A DNA stretch of 64,000 nucleotides. It comes from JAXLRU01 sp046330935. Its GTDB lineage: Bacteria; Actinomycetota; Actinomycetes; Actinomycetales; Kineosporiaceae. The notes under the pieces were generated by a model. That model was not told the origin of the DNA, made no database searches, and saw only the letters and a program-made list of their open reading frames with translations. Made by a program: the position numbers and the translations under genes. The DNA lies in contig JAXLRU010000002.1 of the NCBI GenBank assembly GCA_046330935.1, positions 496,001 through 560,000 of the forward strand. The letters run 5' to 3'. Below are positions 49,339 to 57,649 of the stretch, one piece after another; positions within the stretch are counted from its first letter, which is position 1, and each line of letters begins with the position of its first letter.

Positions 49339-50616
49339 TCAGGAGTCGCGTGCGGCGGGCTCCGAGGGGACGGCCACGAGCAGGCGGGGCCGTCGCCGCC
49401 CCACGCGCGTGACGGCGTCGTCGACGGCTGAGGCGACGGCCTCGACGTCCGCCTCGCGCACCACCGCGATGGCCGACCCGCCGAACCCGCCCCCGGTCAT
49501 CCGCGCGCCCGCGGCCCCGGCCTCGAGGGCGGCTGCGACGGCCGCGTCGAGCTCGGGGCAGGAGACCTCGTAGTCGTCGCGCAGCGACGCGTGGGACGCC
49601 GTGAGCAGCGGCCCGGCGTCGGCGATCCGCCCGGCCGCCAGCAGCGTGGCCGCCTCGCGGACCCGCCCGATCTCGGTGAGGACGTGCCGTGCCCGCCGCT
49701 GCGGGACGTCGCCGAGGTCCGCCCAACCGGGCAGCTCGGCGGGGTCGCGGCCGGAGTCGGCGACCTCCCGCAGCGAGGCGACGCCCAGCCCCGCGAGCGC
49801 GGCCTCGAGCTCGCGACGGCGCGCGGCGTACTGCCCGTCGGAGTTGCTGTGGTGCACCCGCGTGTCGATCACCAGCAGCACCCGCCCGTCGGCGGCGAGG
49901 TCCAGCGGCAGGTGCGTGACGGACGCGTCGCGGCAGTCCAGCAGCATCGCGTGGCGGTCCTGGCTGCGCAGGGCCGCGGCCTGGTCCATGCCCCCCGTCG
50001 CCGCTCCGGCCACCTCGTTCTCGGCGCGCACGCACGCCTCGGCCAGCCGGGTCCGGCCCTCGTCGGTGGCGCCGAGGCCGAGCCCCAGCGCGTCGTCCAG
50101 GGCCACCGCGACCGCCGCCTCCAGCGCCGCCGAGGACGACAGGCCCGAGCCGAGCGGCACCCGCCCGTCGACGACCGCGTCGAAACCGGGCAGGTCAGCC
50201 GGGGCCAGCAGCCCTTGCGCGGTCAGCGCCCACGCGACCCCCGCCGCGTACGCCGCCCAGCCCTGCACCGAGCCCGGCCCCAGCTCCGCCGCCCGCCCCG
50301 ACCAGGCCTCGAGCGCGCCGGAGCCGGCCGCGCCCGAGCCGTTCCCACCCGAGCCGTTCCCGCCCGACTGGGCGGACCACAACCGCACCTGCCCGTCGTC
50401 GCGCAGCCGCAGGGCGACGGCGGTGCGGTGCGGCAGCGCGAAGGGCAGGACGAGCCCGTCGGCGTAGTCCACGTGCTCGCCGATCAGGTTCACCCTGCCC
50501 GGGGCCGACCACACCCCCAGCGGCTGCCCGCCCACGTGCTCGGCGAACAGCGCTCGCGCCCCGGCCACCGTCGCCGCGCGGTCGGCCTCCGGGTACCACT
50601 GCGCGGACCCGCTCAC
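49339..50616 (-). CDS. galK: Galactokinase
   Basis: The 425-residue GHMP kinase phosphorylates galactose at C1 with ATP. Signature elements are APGRVNLIGEHVDYADG (galactose binding), the ATP loop VPLGSGLSSSAALE, GGMDQAAAL, and the C-terminal GARMTGGGFGGS. A Gly/Ser/Asn-rich insertion (GGNGSGGNGSGAAGSG) after the first strands is unusual and probably a surface loop. The GTG at 50616 overlaps the galT stop (GTGA), so both enzymes are made together. Confidence 0.94.
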   Translation of the reverse strand: MSGSAQWYPEADRAATVAGARALFAEHVGGQPLGVWSAPGRVNLIGEHVDYADGLVLPFALPHRTAVALRLRDDGQVRLWSAQSGGNGSGGNGSGAAGSGALEAWSGRAAELGPGSVQGWAAYAAGVAWALTAQGLLAPADLPGFDAVVDGRVPLGSGLSSSAALEAAVAVALDDALGLGLGATDEGRTRLAEACVRAENEVAGAATGGMDQAAALRSQDRHAMLLDCRDASVTHLPLDLAADGRVLLVIDTRVHHSNSDGQYAARRRELEAALAGLGVASLREVADSGRDPAELPGWADLGDVPQRRARHVLTEIGRVREAATLLAAGRIADAGPLLTASHASLRDDYEVSCPELDAAVAAALEAGAAGARMTGGGFGGSAIAVVREADVEAVASAVDDAVTRVGRRRPRLLVAVPSEPAARDS

Positions 50617-51761
50617 GAGGCCACCTCGCGCAGCCGCCACGCCACCGTCTCCGGCGTCACGTCGTTGATCCACGCACCCATCGCCGACTCCGACCCGGCC
50701 AGGTACTTCAGCTTGCCCGGGGCGCGCAGCAGCGAGAACAGCTGCAGGTGCAGCCGCCCCAGCGGGCGGTCCTCCCCCAGGGGCGCCTGGTGCCAGGCGG
50801 AGATGTAGGGCAGGGAGTCGACCTCCGGGTGGTAGCGGTCGCAGCGGCGCAGCAGCTCCAGGTACACCTCGGCGAGCTCCTCGCGCTCGGCGTCGTCGAG
50901 CTCGGCGAGGTCGGCGACGTCGCGGTGGGGGGCCAGGTGCACCTCCAGCGGCCAGCGCGCCGCCGCGGGCACGTACGCCGTCCACTGCTGCCCCGACAGG
51001 ACGACGCGGGTGCCGGCGCGGCGCTCGGCGTCGAGGACGTCGCGCAGCAGCGAGGTGCCGTGCGCCCGGCGGTGGGCCGCCGCCCGCGCGAGGACCGCCG
51101 CCGAGCGCGGCGGCACGAACGGGTAGCCGTACACCTGCCCGTGGGGGTGGTGCAGGGTGACGCCGATCTCCTCGCCTCGGTTCTCGAAGCAGCACACCTG
51201 CGCGACGCCGTCCAGGGCGGACAGCTCCGCCGTGCGGTGCGCCCACGCCGCGACGATCGTGCGCACCCGCTCCAGCGGCAGCCGCGAGAACGCCCCGTCG
51301 TGGTCGCTGGTGAAGCACAGCACCTCGCACCGCCCCCGGCCGGCGCGGGTGGCGAACAGCGGCTCGTCGTCGAGCGAGCCGACCCCGGCGTCCTCGCCCG
51401 GGTCGCCGGAACCACCGGGTTCGCCGGCTCCGGCACCGGCGAAGCTGGGGAAGCGGTTCTCGAACACGACGACGTCGTAGGCGGGTGCGGGGATCTCCGA
51501 GGGCACGCTGCCGCGTCCCGCCGGGCACAGGGGGCACTCGTCGGCGGGCGGCAGGAACGTGCGCGTGTTGCGGTGCGCGGCGATCGTCACCCAGTCGCCG
51601 GTCAGCGGGTCCTGCCGCACGGTGCTCGGGCGGGGCGGGTCGTCCGCGGGGCGGGGATCGGGCGGCGGCGCGCCCGCGCCCGGGGCGTCGTCGAAGTACA
51701 GGATCTCCCGGCCGCTGCTCAGCCGGGCCCGGCGGGGAGCGGGGGGTGGCGTGTCCGGCAC
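50613..51761 (-). CDS. galT: Galactose-1-phosphate uridylyltransferase
   Basis: The 382-residue HIT-superfamily enzyme exchanges UMP between UDP-glucose and galactose-1-phosphate. The active site HHPHGQVYGYPF supplies the nucleophilic His, DPLTGDWVTIAAHRNTRTF the N-terminal substrate part, and CPLCP a likely zinc site. GSLHxQLF-like (RLHLQLFSLLR) and SAWHQAPL contacts appear late. The GTG at 51761 is preceded by GGAG. It is first in the galTK operon and divergent from the pectin-degradation operon. UDP-glucose 4-epimerase is not in the window. Confidence 0.93.
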   Translation of the reverse strand: MPDTPPPAPRRARLSSGREILYFDDAPGAGAPPPDPRPADDPPRPSTVRQDPLTGDWVTIAAHRNTRTFLPPADECPLCPAGRGSVPSEIPAPAYDVVVFENRFPSFAGAGAGEPGGSGDPGEDAGVGSLDDEPLFATRAGRGRCEVLCFTSDHDGAFSRLPLERVRTIVAAWAHRTAELSALDGVAQVCCFENRGEEIGVTLHHPHGQVYGYPFVPPRSAAVLARAAAHRRAHGTSLLRDVLDAERRAGTRVVLSGQQWTAYVPAAARWPLEVHLAPHRDVADLAELDDAEREELAEVYLELLRRCDRYHPEVDSLPYISAWHQAPLGEDRPLGRLHLQLFSLLRAPGKLKYLAGSESAMGAWINDVTPETVAWRLREVAS

Positions 51762-51950
51762 GGGGTCTCCTCGGTGCGGGGCGGCTCGCCCCGCGGGTCG
51801 CGGCGCGGGACGGCGCCGTCGCCGTCCGCCCGTCCAGTCCACCAGCACTTCGCGGCCCCCGCAGACCGGTGCGTCCCTGCGACATCGGTGTCACCGTCCG
51901 GCGCACCGGAGGGGGCGTTCCTGTAATCGGTCGACGGTCCCCCGGCGCCC

Positions 51951-52002
51951 TTGCCCGTGGGGAAACCCGCTGCCTAGGCTCACCGCGCCCGCGCGAGCGG
52001 GC
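51951..52002 (+). promoter_or_regulatory. Promoter and leader hairpin of the pectin operon
   Basis: TTGCCC (51951-51956) and TAGGCT (51975-51980) are spaced 18 bases and fit a sigma-70-type promoter. It is followed near the expected start by a hairpin GCCCGC (51987-51992) and GCGGGC (51997-52002). The rest of 51762-52053 shows no gene and must also carry the galTK promoter. Confidence 0.5.
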
Positions 52003-52053
52003 GTCGTCCGGGTGGCGTGACCAGCACGTCGACGAGGACCCGCAGGAGGATCC

Positions 52054-54909
52054 GTGACCCCCATTCCGCACCGCCGTCCGGGCAGGCGCCCGCTCGCCGC
52101 CCTGGCCGTGGGAGCGCTGGCCGCCTCGGGCGCCTGCGCACTGATCCCGCAGGTCACCGCGCAGGCGGCCGGCACGTCCGTGGCCCCCGCCGCCACCACC
52201 GCGTGGCAGGCCGAGGGGCTCGGCCGGGGGGCGGTGGCCGTCCCGGGCAGCAACGGGGTGCTGGTGTCGTGGCGGCTGCTGGCCACCGACCGGCAGGACG
52301 TCGCGTTCAACGTCTACCGCAACGGGACGAAGCTCACGTCCTCGCCGCTGACGAGCGTGACGACCTACCTCGACCGCGGGCAGTCCAACGCCTCGGGCTA
52401 CACCGTGCGGGCCGTCGTCGGCGGGGTCGAGCAGGCGGCGGCGAGCGCGCTGGCGTTCGGCTCGGGCGGCTACCTCGACGTCCCGATCACTCCCCCGGGC
52501 AGCATCTACAGCGCCAACGACGCGAGCGTCGGCGACCTCGACGGCGACGGCGACCTCGACCTCGTGCTCAAGTGGGACCCCTCCGACGCGAAGGACAACT
52601 CGCAGTCGGGGACGACGAGCGACGTGTTCGTCGACGGCGTCACCCTCGAGGGCAAGCGGCTGTGGCGCATCGACCTCGGCCGCAACATCCGCGCCGGCGC
52701 CCACTACACGCAGTTCCAGGTGTTCGACTACGACTTCGACGGCAAGGCCGAGGTCGTGATGAAGACCGGCGACGGCACCACCGACGGCACCGGCAAGGTG
52801 ATCGGCGACGGCAGCAAGGACTACCGCACCTCCGCCGGGTACGTGCTGAGCGGCCCCGAGTACCTCACGGTGTTCGACGGCACGACGGGGGCGGCGAAGG
52901 CGACGACGAGCTACGTGCCGCCGCGCGGCGACGTCGGGTCGTGGGGTGACACCTACGGCAACCGCGTCGACCGGTTCCTCGCCGCGACCGCCTACCTCGA
53001 CGGCGTCCACCCGTCGATCATCATGTGCCGCGGGTACTACACGCGCACCGTCATCGCGGCGTGGGACTGGGCGGGCGGGCAGCTGAAGCAGCGCTGGACG
53101 TTCGACTCCAACGCCTCGGGCAACTCCTCCTACGCGGGGCAGGGCAACCACAACCTGTCGGTGGCCGACGTCGACGGCGACGGCCGCGACGAGATCGTCT
53201 ACGGCTCGATGGCGGTCGACGACAACGGCGCCCGCCTGTGGAACACCGGCAACGGCCACGGCGACGCGATGCACCTGGGCGACCTCGACCCGTCGCGTCC
53301 GGGCCTCGAGGTGTTCAAGGTCGACGAGGACTCCTCCAAGCCGACGTCGTGGCTCGCCGACGCGCGCACCGGGCAGGTGCTGTGGTCGACCCCCGCGAAG
53401 AACGACAACGGCCGCGGCGTGGCCGACGACGTCTGGGCCGGCAGCCCTGGTGCGGAAGCGTGGTCCAGCCGCGCGGACGGCGTCCGCTCGCCCTCGGGCC
53501 AGATCGTGGCCTCCCGCAAGCCCGGCTCGATGAACTTCCTGTCCTGGTGGGACGGCGACCCGGTGCGGGAGCTGCTCGACGACACCCACATCGACAAGTA
53601 CGGCACCTCGGGCGACACGCGCCTGCTGACCGGCTCGGGGGTGCACTCGAACAACGGCACGAAGGCGACGCCGTCGCTGTCCGGCGACATCCTCGGTGAC
53701 TGGCGCGAAGAGGTGATCTGGCCGACGTCCGACAACCGGGCTCTGCGGATCTACTCCACGCCCACGGCGACGGACCGGCGGATCGTCACCCTCCTGCACG
53801 ACCGCCAGTACCGCGAGGCCCTGGCCTGGCAGAACACGGGCTACAACCAGCCGCCGCACCCGTCGTTCTTCATCGGCGACGGCATGGGCGCGACGCCCTG
53901 GCCGACGGTGACCACGGTGGGCGGCGACACCCCCACCACCAGCCCCACGCCCACGCCCACGCCGACCACGCCCACACCCACGCCGACCTCCGGCACGGCC
54001 GTGTTCGCCGACACGTTCGAGAACGGGTCCGGCGACCCGTGGTTGGCCCGGGCGGCGCAGAAGCTGATGCTGTCGGTGGTGCCGGGAGGCGCGACGACGT
54101 CGGGCCGCGCCCTGGAGATCACGGACACCAAGAAGGCCAACAAGAAGACCGTGCGGATCGGCCCGCGTCGCGCCGTCGACACGTCGTCGCTGGTCAAGGG
54201 GCAGTGGTACGCCGTGACGGCGTCGTTCCAGCTGCCCCCGGGCGCTCAGCCGGGCGTGTTCGCGCTGGCCCCGCAGCAGCAGCTGCCGGGCCTGGTCAGC
54301 TACCCGGCACGCTCGGTCGGCGGCTGGGTGACGACGACGTCGGCGTTCCAGTGGACGGGCAAGGGCAAGCTGTCGCTGCTGGTCACGGTCAGCTCGGGCT
54401 GCGACGGCGACGCGGTGCCGCTGTCGTACCGGATGGACGACGTCACGCTCAGCGCGGTGGCGGGCAAGCCGTCGGGCAGCGCCGGGGTGGACTGCTCGGC
54501 GACCCCGGCCACGGGCACGCCGCTGCGGGACGCGAACTCCCAGCGCTGCCTGAGCCTGACCTCCACGAGCCCGGGCACGGTCGCGACGCTCGACGAGTGC
54601 TCGTCGCAGCGGCCCACGACCCTCTGGAGCTGGACGGCCGGCTCCACGGCCGGGACGTCGCTGCTGCGCACCTCGGGCGCCTGCCTGCAGCCCGCGGCGT
54701 CGTCGCCGGTCAACGGCACCAGGGTCGTGGCGGGGTCGTGCTCCGGGGGCTCGGGCCTGCGCTGGATCGTCAACAACGGGACCGTGGTGCACGAGGACTC
54801 GGGGCTGTGCCTCGACGTCACCGCCAAGGGCACCGCCGTCGGCACCGAGATCGAGCTGTGGGCGTGCAACGGGGGCGCGAACCAGCAGTGGTCCTGGGTG
54901 ACGCGGTGA
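52054..54909 (+). CDS. Secreted PL11 rhamnogalacturonan lyase with binding module and ricin domain
   Basis: The 951-residue protein starts at GTG 52054 with AGGAGG five bases before it. A signal peptide (about 1-39) is followed by the PL11 eight-bladed propeller (about 45-630). Calcium-binding D-x-D-x-D-x-D loops occur as VGDLDGDGDLDLVLKW, FDYDFDGKAEVVMKTGDGT and VADVDGDGRDEIVYG, with GNHNLSV and LSGDILGDWREE. It cleaves the rhamnogalacturonan-I backbone by beta-elimination. After a Pro-Thr linker come a CBM4/9-like sandwich (about 665-810) and a ricin B module (about 815-951) ending CNGGANQQW. The stop overlaps the next gene, so lyase and esterase are co-produced. Confidence 0.92.
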   Translation: MTPIPHRRPGRRPLAALAVGALAASGACALIPQVTAQAAGTSVAPAATTAWQAEGLGRGAVAVPGSNGVLVSWRLLATDRQDVAFNVYRNGTKLTSSPLTSVTTYLDRGQSNASGYTVRAVVGGVEQAAASALAFGSGGYLDVPITPPGSIYSANDASVGDLDGDGDLDLVLKWDPSDAKDNSQSGTTSDVFVDGVTLEGKRLWRIDLGRNIRAGAHYTQFQVFDYDFDGKAEVVMKTGDGTTDGTGKVIGDGSKDYRTSAGYVLSGPEYLTVFDGTTGAAKATTSYVPPRGDVGSWGDTYGNRVDRFLAATAYLDGVHPSIIMCRGYYTRTVIAAWDWAGGQLKQRWTFDSNASGNSSYAGQGNHNLSVADVDGDGRDEIVYGSMAVDDNGARLWNTGNGHGDAMHLGDLDPSRPGLEVFKVDEDSSKPTSWLADARTGQVLWSTPAKNDNGRGVADDVWAGSPGAEAWSSRADGVRSPSGQIVASRKPGSMNFLSWWDGDPVRELLDDTHIDKYGTSGDTRLLTGSGVHSNNGTKATPSLSGDILGDWREEVIWPTSDNRALRIYSTPTATDRRIVTLLHDRQYREALAWQNTGYNQPPHPSFFIGDGMGATPWPTVTTVGGDTPTTSPTPTPTPTTPTPTPTSGTAVFADTFENGSGDPWLARAAQKLMLSVVPGGATTSGRALEITDTKKANKKTVRIGPRRAVDTSSLVKGQWYAVTASFQLPPGAQPGVFALAPQQQLPGLVSYPARSVGGWVTTTSAFQWTGKGKLSLLVTVSSGCDGDAVPLSYRMDDVTLSAVAGKPSGSAGVDCSATPATGTPLRDANSQRCLSLTSTSPGTVATLDECSSQRPTTLWSWTAGSTAGTSLLRTSGACLQPAASSPVNGTRVVAGSCSGGSGLRWIVNNGTVVHEDSGLCLDVTAKGTAVGTEIELWACNGGANQQWSWVTR

Positions 54910-56903
54910 GGCGCGGGCGGCGCGGGGCCCTCGCCGTCCTCGCCTCGGCGGTGGTGGTGGCCGGCGCGGGCCTCGTGCTCGTGCCGGGCCCCGCGCTCGC
55001 CCAGACCAGCTACGGCTCCCCCACCGACCCCAACGTCCGGTTCGTGGGGCGCTGGGACCTGTCCAACCCGTCGGCGGCCGTGCCCGGCTGGTCGGGGGCG
55101 TACGTGACGCTCGGGTTCACCGGGACGACCGTGAAGCTGCGCCAGCGCTCCGCGATCGACCTGTGGGCCTCGATCGACGGCGCCCCGTTCGTCGCCTACC
55201 CCTCGGCCTCGGGCACGGTGAACCTCACGCCCTCGCCGCTGGCCTCGGGCACGCACAGGCTGCAGGTCACCTACCGGGCGATCGCCGGCAGCTACAAGGG
55301 TGACGCCGTGTTCCAGGGGGTCGTGCTCGACTCCGGGGCGCGCACGGTGGCGCCCCCGATGCGCTCGAAGCTCGTGGAGTTCGTCGGCGACTCCCTCACG
55401 GTCGCCCAGTACACGTCCAAGATCTCCGTGACGGGCTACGCGTGGCTGGTCGGCGACCGCGTGGGCGCCGAGCACACGCAGATCGCCCAGGGCGGGGCGT
55501 GCCTGGTCTCGACGTCGTCGGGCTGCGTCGGGATGGCCGACGGTTTCCTGCGCACCTCCGCCACCGGCGGCACGTGGGACTTCTCCCGCTACGCCGCCGA
55601 CGCCGTCGTGATCAACCTGGGCACCAACGACGTGGGCGGCAACCGCGTGCCCACCGACCAGTGGATCGCGACGTACGTGCGGCTGCTGAAGGACGCTCGC
55701 AGCCGCTACCCCTCGGCCGCGCTGATCGCGCTCGAGCCGTTCCGCGAGCGCTTCGGCGACGAGGCGAAGGCCGCCGTCGACCAGGTGCGCGCCGGCGGCG
55801 ACTCGCGCGTCCAGTACGTCGACACCTCCGGCTGGATGGACTCCGCCGCCGACACCGGTGACGGCGTGCACCCCACCGACGCCGGGCACGCGAAGATCGC
55901 CACCCGGCTCGCGCCGATCGTCGCCGCCGCGCTGGCCTCGACGCCCACGCCGTCCACCTCGTCCCCCACGCCGACCACCTCCACGCCCTCACCGACCCCG
56001 ACGGCGGTACCCGTCGTCCGGGACACGTTCGAGTCGGGCGGCGCGGGCGCGTGGACGGCGAAGGCCGCGCAGAAGCTGACGCTGAGCGTCGTGGACCGCG
56101 GGGACGGCGCCGGGCGGGCGCTGCGGATCGAGCACGCCAAGAAGGTGAAGGCCGGGCCGAAGCGGGTCGTCGACACCAGCGGCCTCGTGGCCGGGCAGTG
56201 GTACCAGGTGAGCGCGTCGGTGCGGGTGGGCGACGGGCAGCGGCCCGCCGTCCTGTCCGTGGCCCCGCAGCAGAAGCTCGCCGGGCTGGTGGCCGCCCCC
56301 GCGCGCTCGGCAGGAGGCTGGGTGAGCGCCGGCGCCGCGTTCGCGTGGCCGGGCAAGGGCAAGCTGACGCTGGCCCTGACCGCCTCGACGCTGTGCGACA
56401 CCGACGCCCTGCCCACCTCGGTGCTGCTGGACGACGTCACGATCACCGCCGTGTCCGGGCCTCCGCCCACGCCCGCGGCGCCGTCGTGCACGAGCACGAG
56501 CGGCTCCTTCCCGCTCGGTGGGCCGTCGTTGATGAAGGGCACCGGGTCGGGGCGGTGCGTGAGCGTGCCGTCGACGGCGGCCGGCACGATCGCCGTCCTC
56601 GCCGACTGCTCCTCCGGCGCGCCCGGCCAGACGTGGACGTGGTTCCCGTCGTCGGGGCAGCTGCGGCCCGCGAGCGGCAACGCATGCCTGCAGCCGCTGG
56701 GTGCGGCCGTCGCCGGCGTGCGGGTGGGCGTCGGCGACTGCTCCGGCGGCACCGCGACGCTGTGGGGCGGCTCGGGGACGGCGATCGTGCACTCCGCGAG
56801 CGGCCTGTGCCTGGACGCCGTGGCGAAGGGCACCGCCGCCGGGACCGAGCTGGAGCTGTGGGCGTGCAACGGCGGCACGAACCAGCAGTGGAGCGGCGCC
56901 TGA
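54906..56903 (+). CDS. Secreted CE2-like SGNH acetylesterase with binding module and ricin domain
   Basis: The 665-residue protein starts at GTG 54906 inside the lyase stop (GTGA). After a signal peptide (to about residue 36, ALAQ) comes a jelly-roll domain (RFVGRWDLSNPS ... WSGAYVTLGFTGT) and then an SGNH hydrolase with EFVGDSLTVAQ (nucleophile Ser), VINLGTND and DGVHPTDAGH (catalytic Asp and His). This order is that of CE2 acetylesterases. With the PL11 partner it probably removes acetyl groups from rhamnogalacturonan. A Pro-Thr linker, a CBM4/9-like module and a ricin B module closely parallel those of the lyase. Confidence 0.85.
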   Translation: MRRGRRGALAVLASAVVVAGAGLVLVPGPALAQTSYGSPTDPNVRFVGRWDLSNPSAAVPGWSGAYVTLGFTGTTVKLRQRSAIDLWASIDGAPFVAYPSASGTVNLTPSPLASGTHRLQVTYRAIAGSYKGDAVFQGVVLDSGARTVAPPMRSKLVEFVGDSLTVAQYTSKISVTGYAWLVGDRVGAEHTQIAQGGACLVSTSSGCVGMADGFLRTSATGGTWDFSRYAADAVVINLGTNDVGGNRVPTDQWIATYVRLLKDARSRYPSAALIALEPFRERFGDEAKAAVDQVRAGGDSRVQYVDTSGWMDSAADTGDGVHPTDAGHAKIATRLAPIVAAALASTPTPSTSSPTPTTSTPSPTPTAVPVVRDTFESGGAGAWTAKAAQKLTLSVVDRGDGAGRALRIEHAKKVKAGPKRVVDTSGLVAGQWYQVSASVRVGDGQRPAVLSVAPQQKLAGLVAAPARSAGGWVSAGAAFAWPGKGKLTLALTASTLCDTDALPTSVLLDDVTITAVSGPPPTPAAPSCTSTSGSFPLGGPSLMKGTGSGRCVSVPSTAAGTIAVLADCSSGAPGQTWTWFPSSGQLRPASGNACLQPLGAAVAGVRVGVGDCSGGTATLWGGSGTAIVHSASGLCLDAVAKGTAAGTELELWACNGGTNQQWSGA

Positions 56904-56942
56904 GAGTGTCGGGCGGGTTCGCGCGAAGGTGGTGCAACTCTC
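56901..56942 (+). terminator. Possible terminator of the pectin operon
   Basis: TGAGAGT (56901-56907) at the stop codon pairs with ACTCTCA (56936-56942), enclosing an inner TTCGCGCGAA palindrome. The long partly unpaired middle makes it weaker than the other terminators. A further CACACTGTGTG palindrome follows at 56962-56972. Confidence 0.4.
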
Positions 56943-57072
56943 ACACATCCTGACGAAGGCGCACACTGTGTGACCGTTCACCGCATCGCGGGCGGCGAAC
57001 TGACGACGCAGCGTGGTCGTCGGAGCGTTTCGGCTGCTTGGGTATGGGTCCCCTAACTCGGAGGACCGAATC

Positions 57073-57546
57073 ATGCAGATCCTGGACACTTGGCGCGAAC
57101 ATGTCATCGCCTTCGTCAGGGCAGCGGTGGGGCTCCTGTTCGTCTGCCACGGAGCGGCGTCGCTGTTCGGCGTCCTCGGCGGCAGCTACCCCAGCGGCGG
57201 CGCCGTCCCCGCCGGCACCTGGCCCGGCTGGTACGCGGCGGTCATCCAGCTCGTCGCCGGCGGGCTCGTGATGGTCGGGCTGTTCACCCGCTGGGCCGCG
57301 CTGCTCTGCTCGGGCTCGATGGCGTACGCGTACTTCGTCGAGCACCAGAAGGACGCGCTGTTCCCGATCCAGAACGGCGGCGAGGCCGCGGCCATGTTCT
57401 CGCTCGCGTTCCTGGTCATCGCCTTCGTCGGAGCCGGCTCCCTCGCGCTCGACACGCTCCTGGAGCGCCGCCGTGGCGGTGCCGTCACCGGCCGGCCCAT
57501 CGACGTCCGCGAGTCGCGGTCGCGGTCGGTGGGCGCCACCCGCTGA
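57073..57546 (+). CDS. DoxX-family membrane protein
   Basis: The 157-residue protein has four membrane helices (about 12-30, 52-70, 76-92 and 105-130) and the DoxX motifs RAAVGLLFVCHGAASLFG, WYAAVIQLVAGGLVMVGLFTRWAAL and MAYAYFVEHQKDALFPIQNGGE. DoxX proteins are small integral membrane proteins linked to thiol and oxidative stress handling in actinobacteria. The biochemical role is unsettled. GGAGG lies nine bases before the ATG. It stands alone between operons. Confidence 0.85.
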   Translation: MQILDTWREHVIAFVRAAVGLLFVCHGAASLFGVLGGSYPSGGAVPAGTWPGWYAAVIQLVAGGLVMVGLFTRWAALLCSGSMAYAYFVEHQKDALFPIQNGGEAAAMFSLAFLVIAFVGAGSLALDTLLERRRGGAVTGRPIDVRESRSRSVGATR

Positions 57547-57567
57547 GCGCCCCCCGCTCACGCGGAC

Positions 57568-57610
57568 GCTGGTGCGGTCCCCGCGCTCGTCGCGCGCGGA
57601 CCGCACCAGC
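57568..57610. terminator. Bidirectional terminator between doxX-type and RCC1 genes
   Basis: GCTGGTGCGGTCC (57568-57580) and GGACCGCACCAGC (57598-57610) form a perfect 13-bp stem with a 17-base loop between converging stops. Confidence 0.75.
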
Positions 57611-57649
57611 ACCTCTCGCCCGGCGCCTCCTATCGGGGACGCCTCATGC

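Noticed and set aside
49339..54792. A very long open minus-strand frame of about 1800 codons
   Set aside because: Only its last 425 codons (galK) have family motifs and a ribosome-linked start. The rest is antisense to the PL11 gene and arises from high-GC lack of stop codons.
56962..56972. CACACTGTGTG palindrome as a regulator site for the DoxX gene
   Set aside because: More than 100 bases from the start codon and no second copy elsewhere. Kept only as a note.
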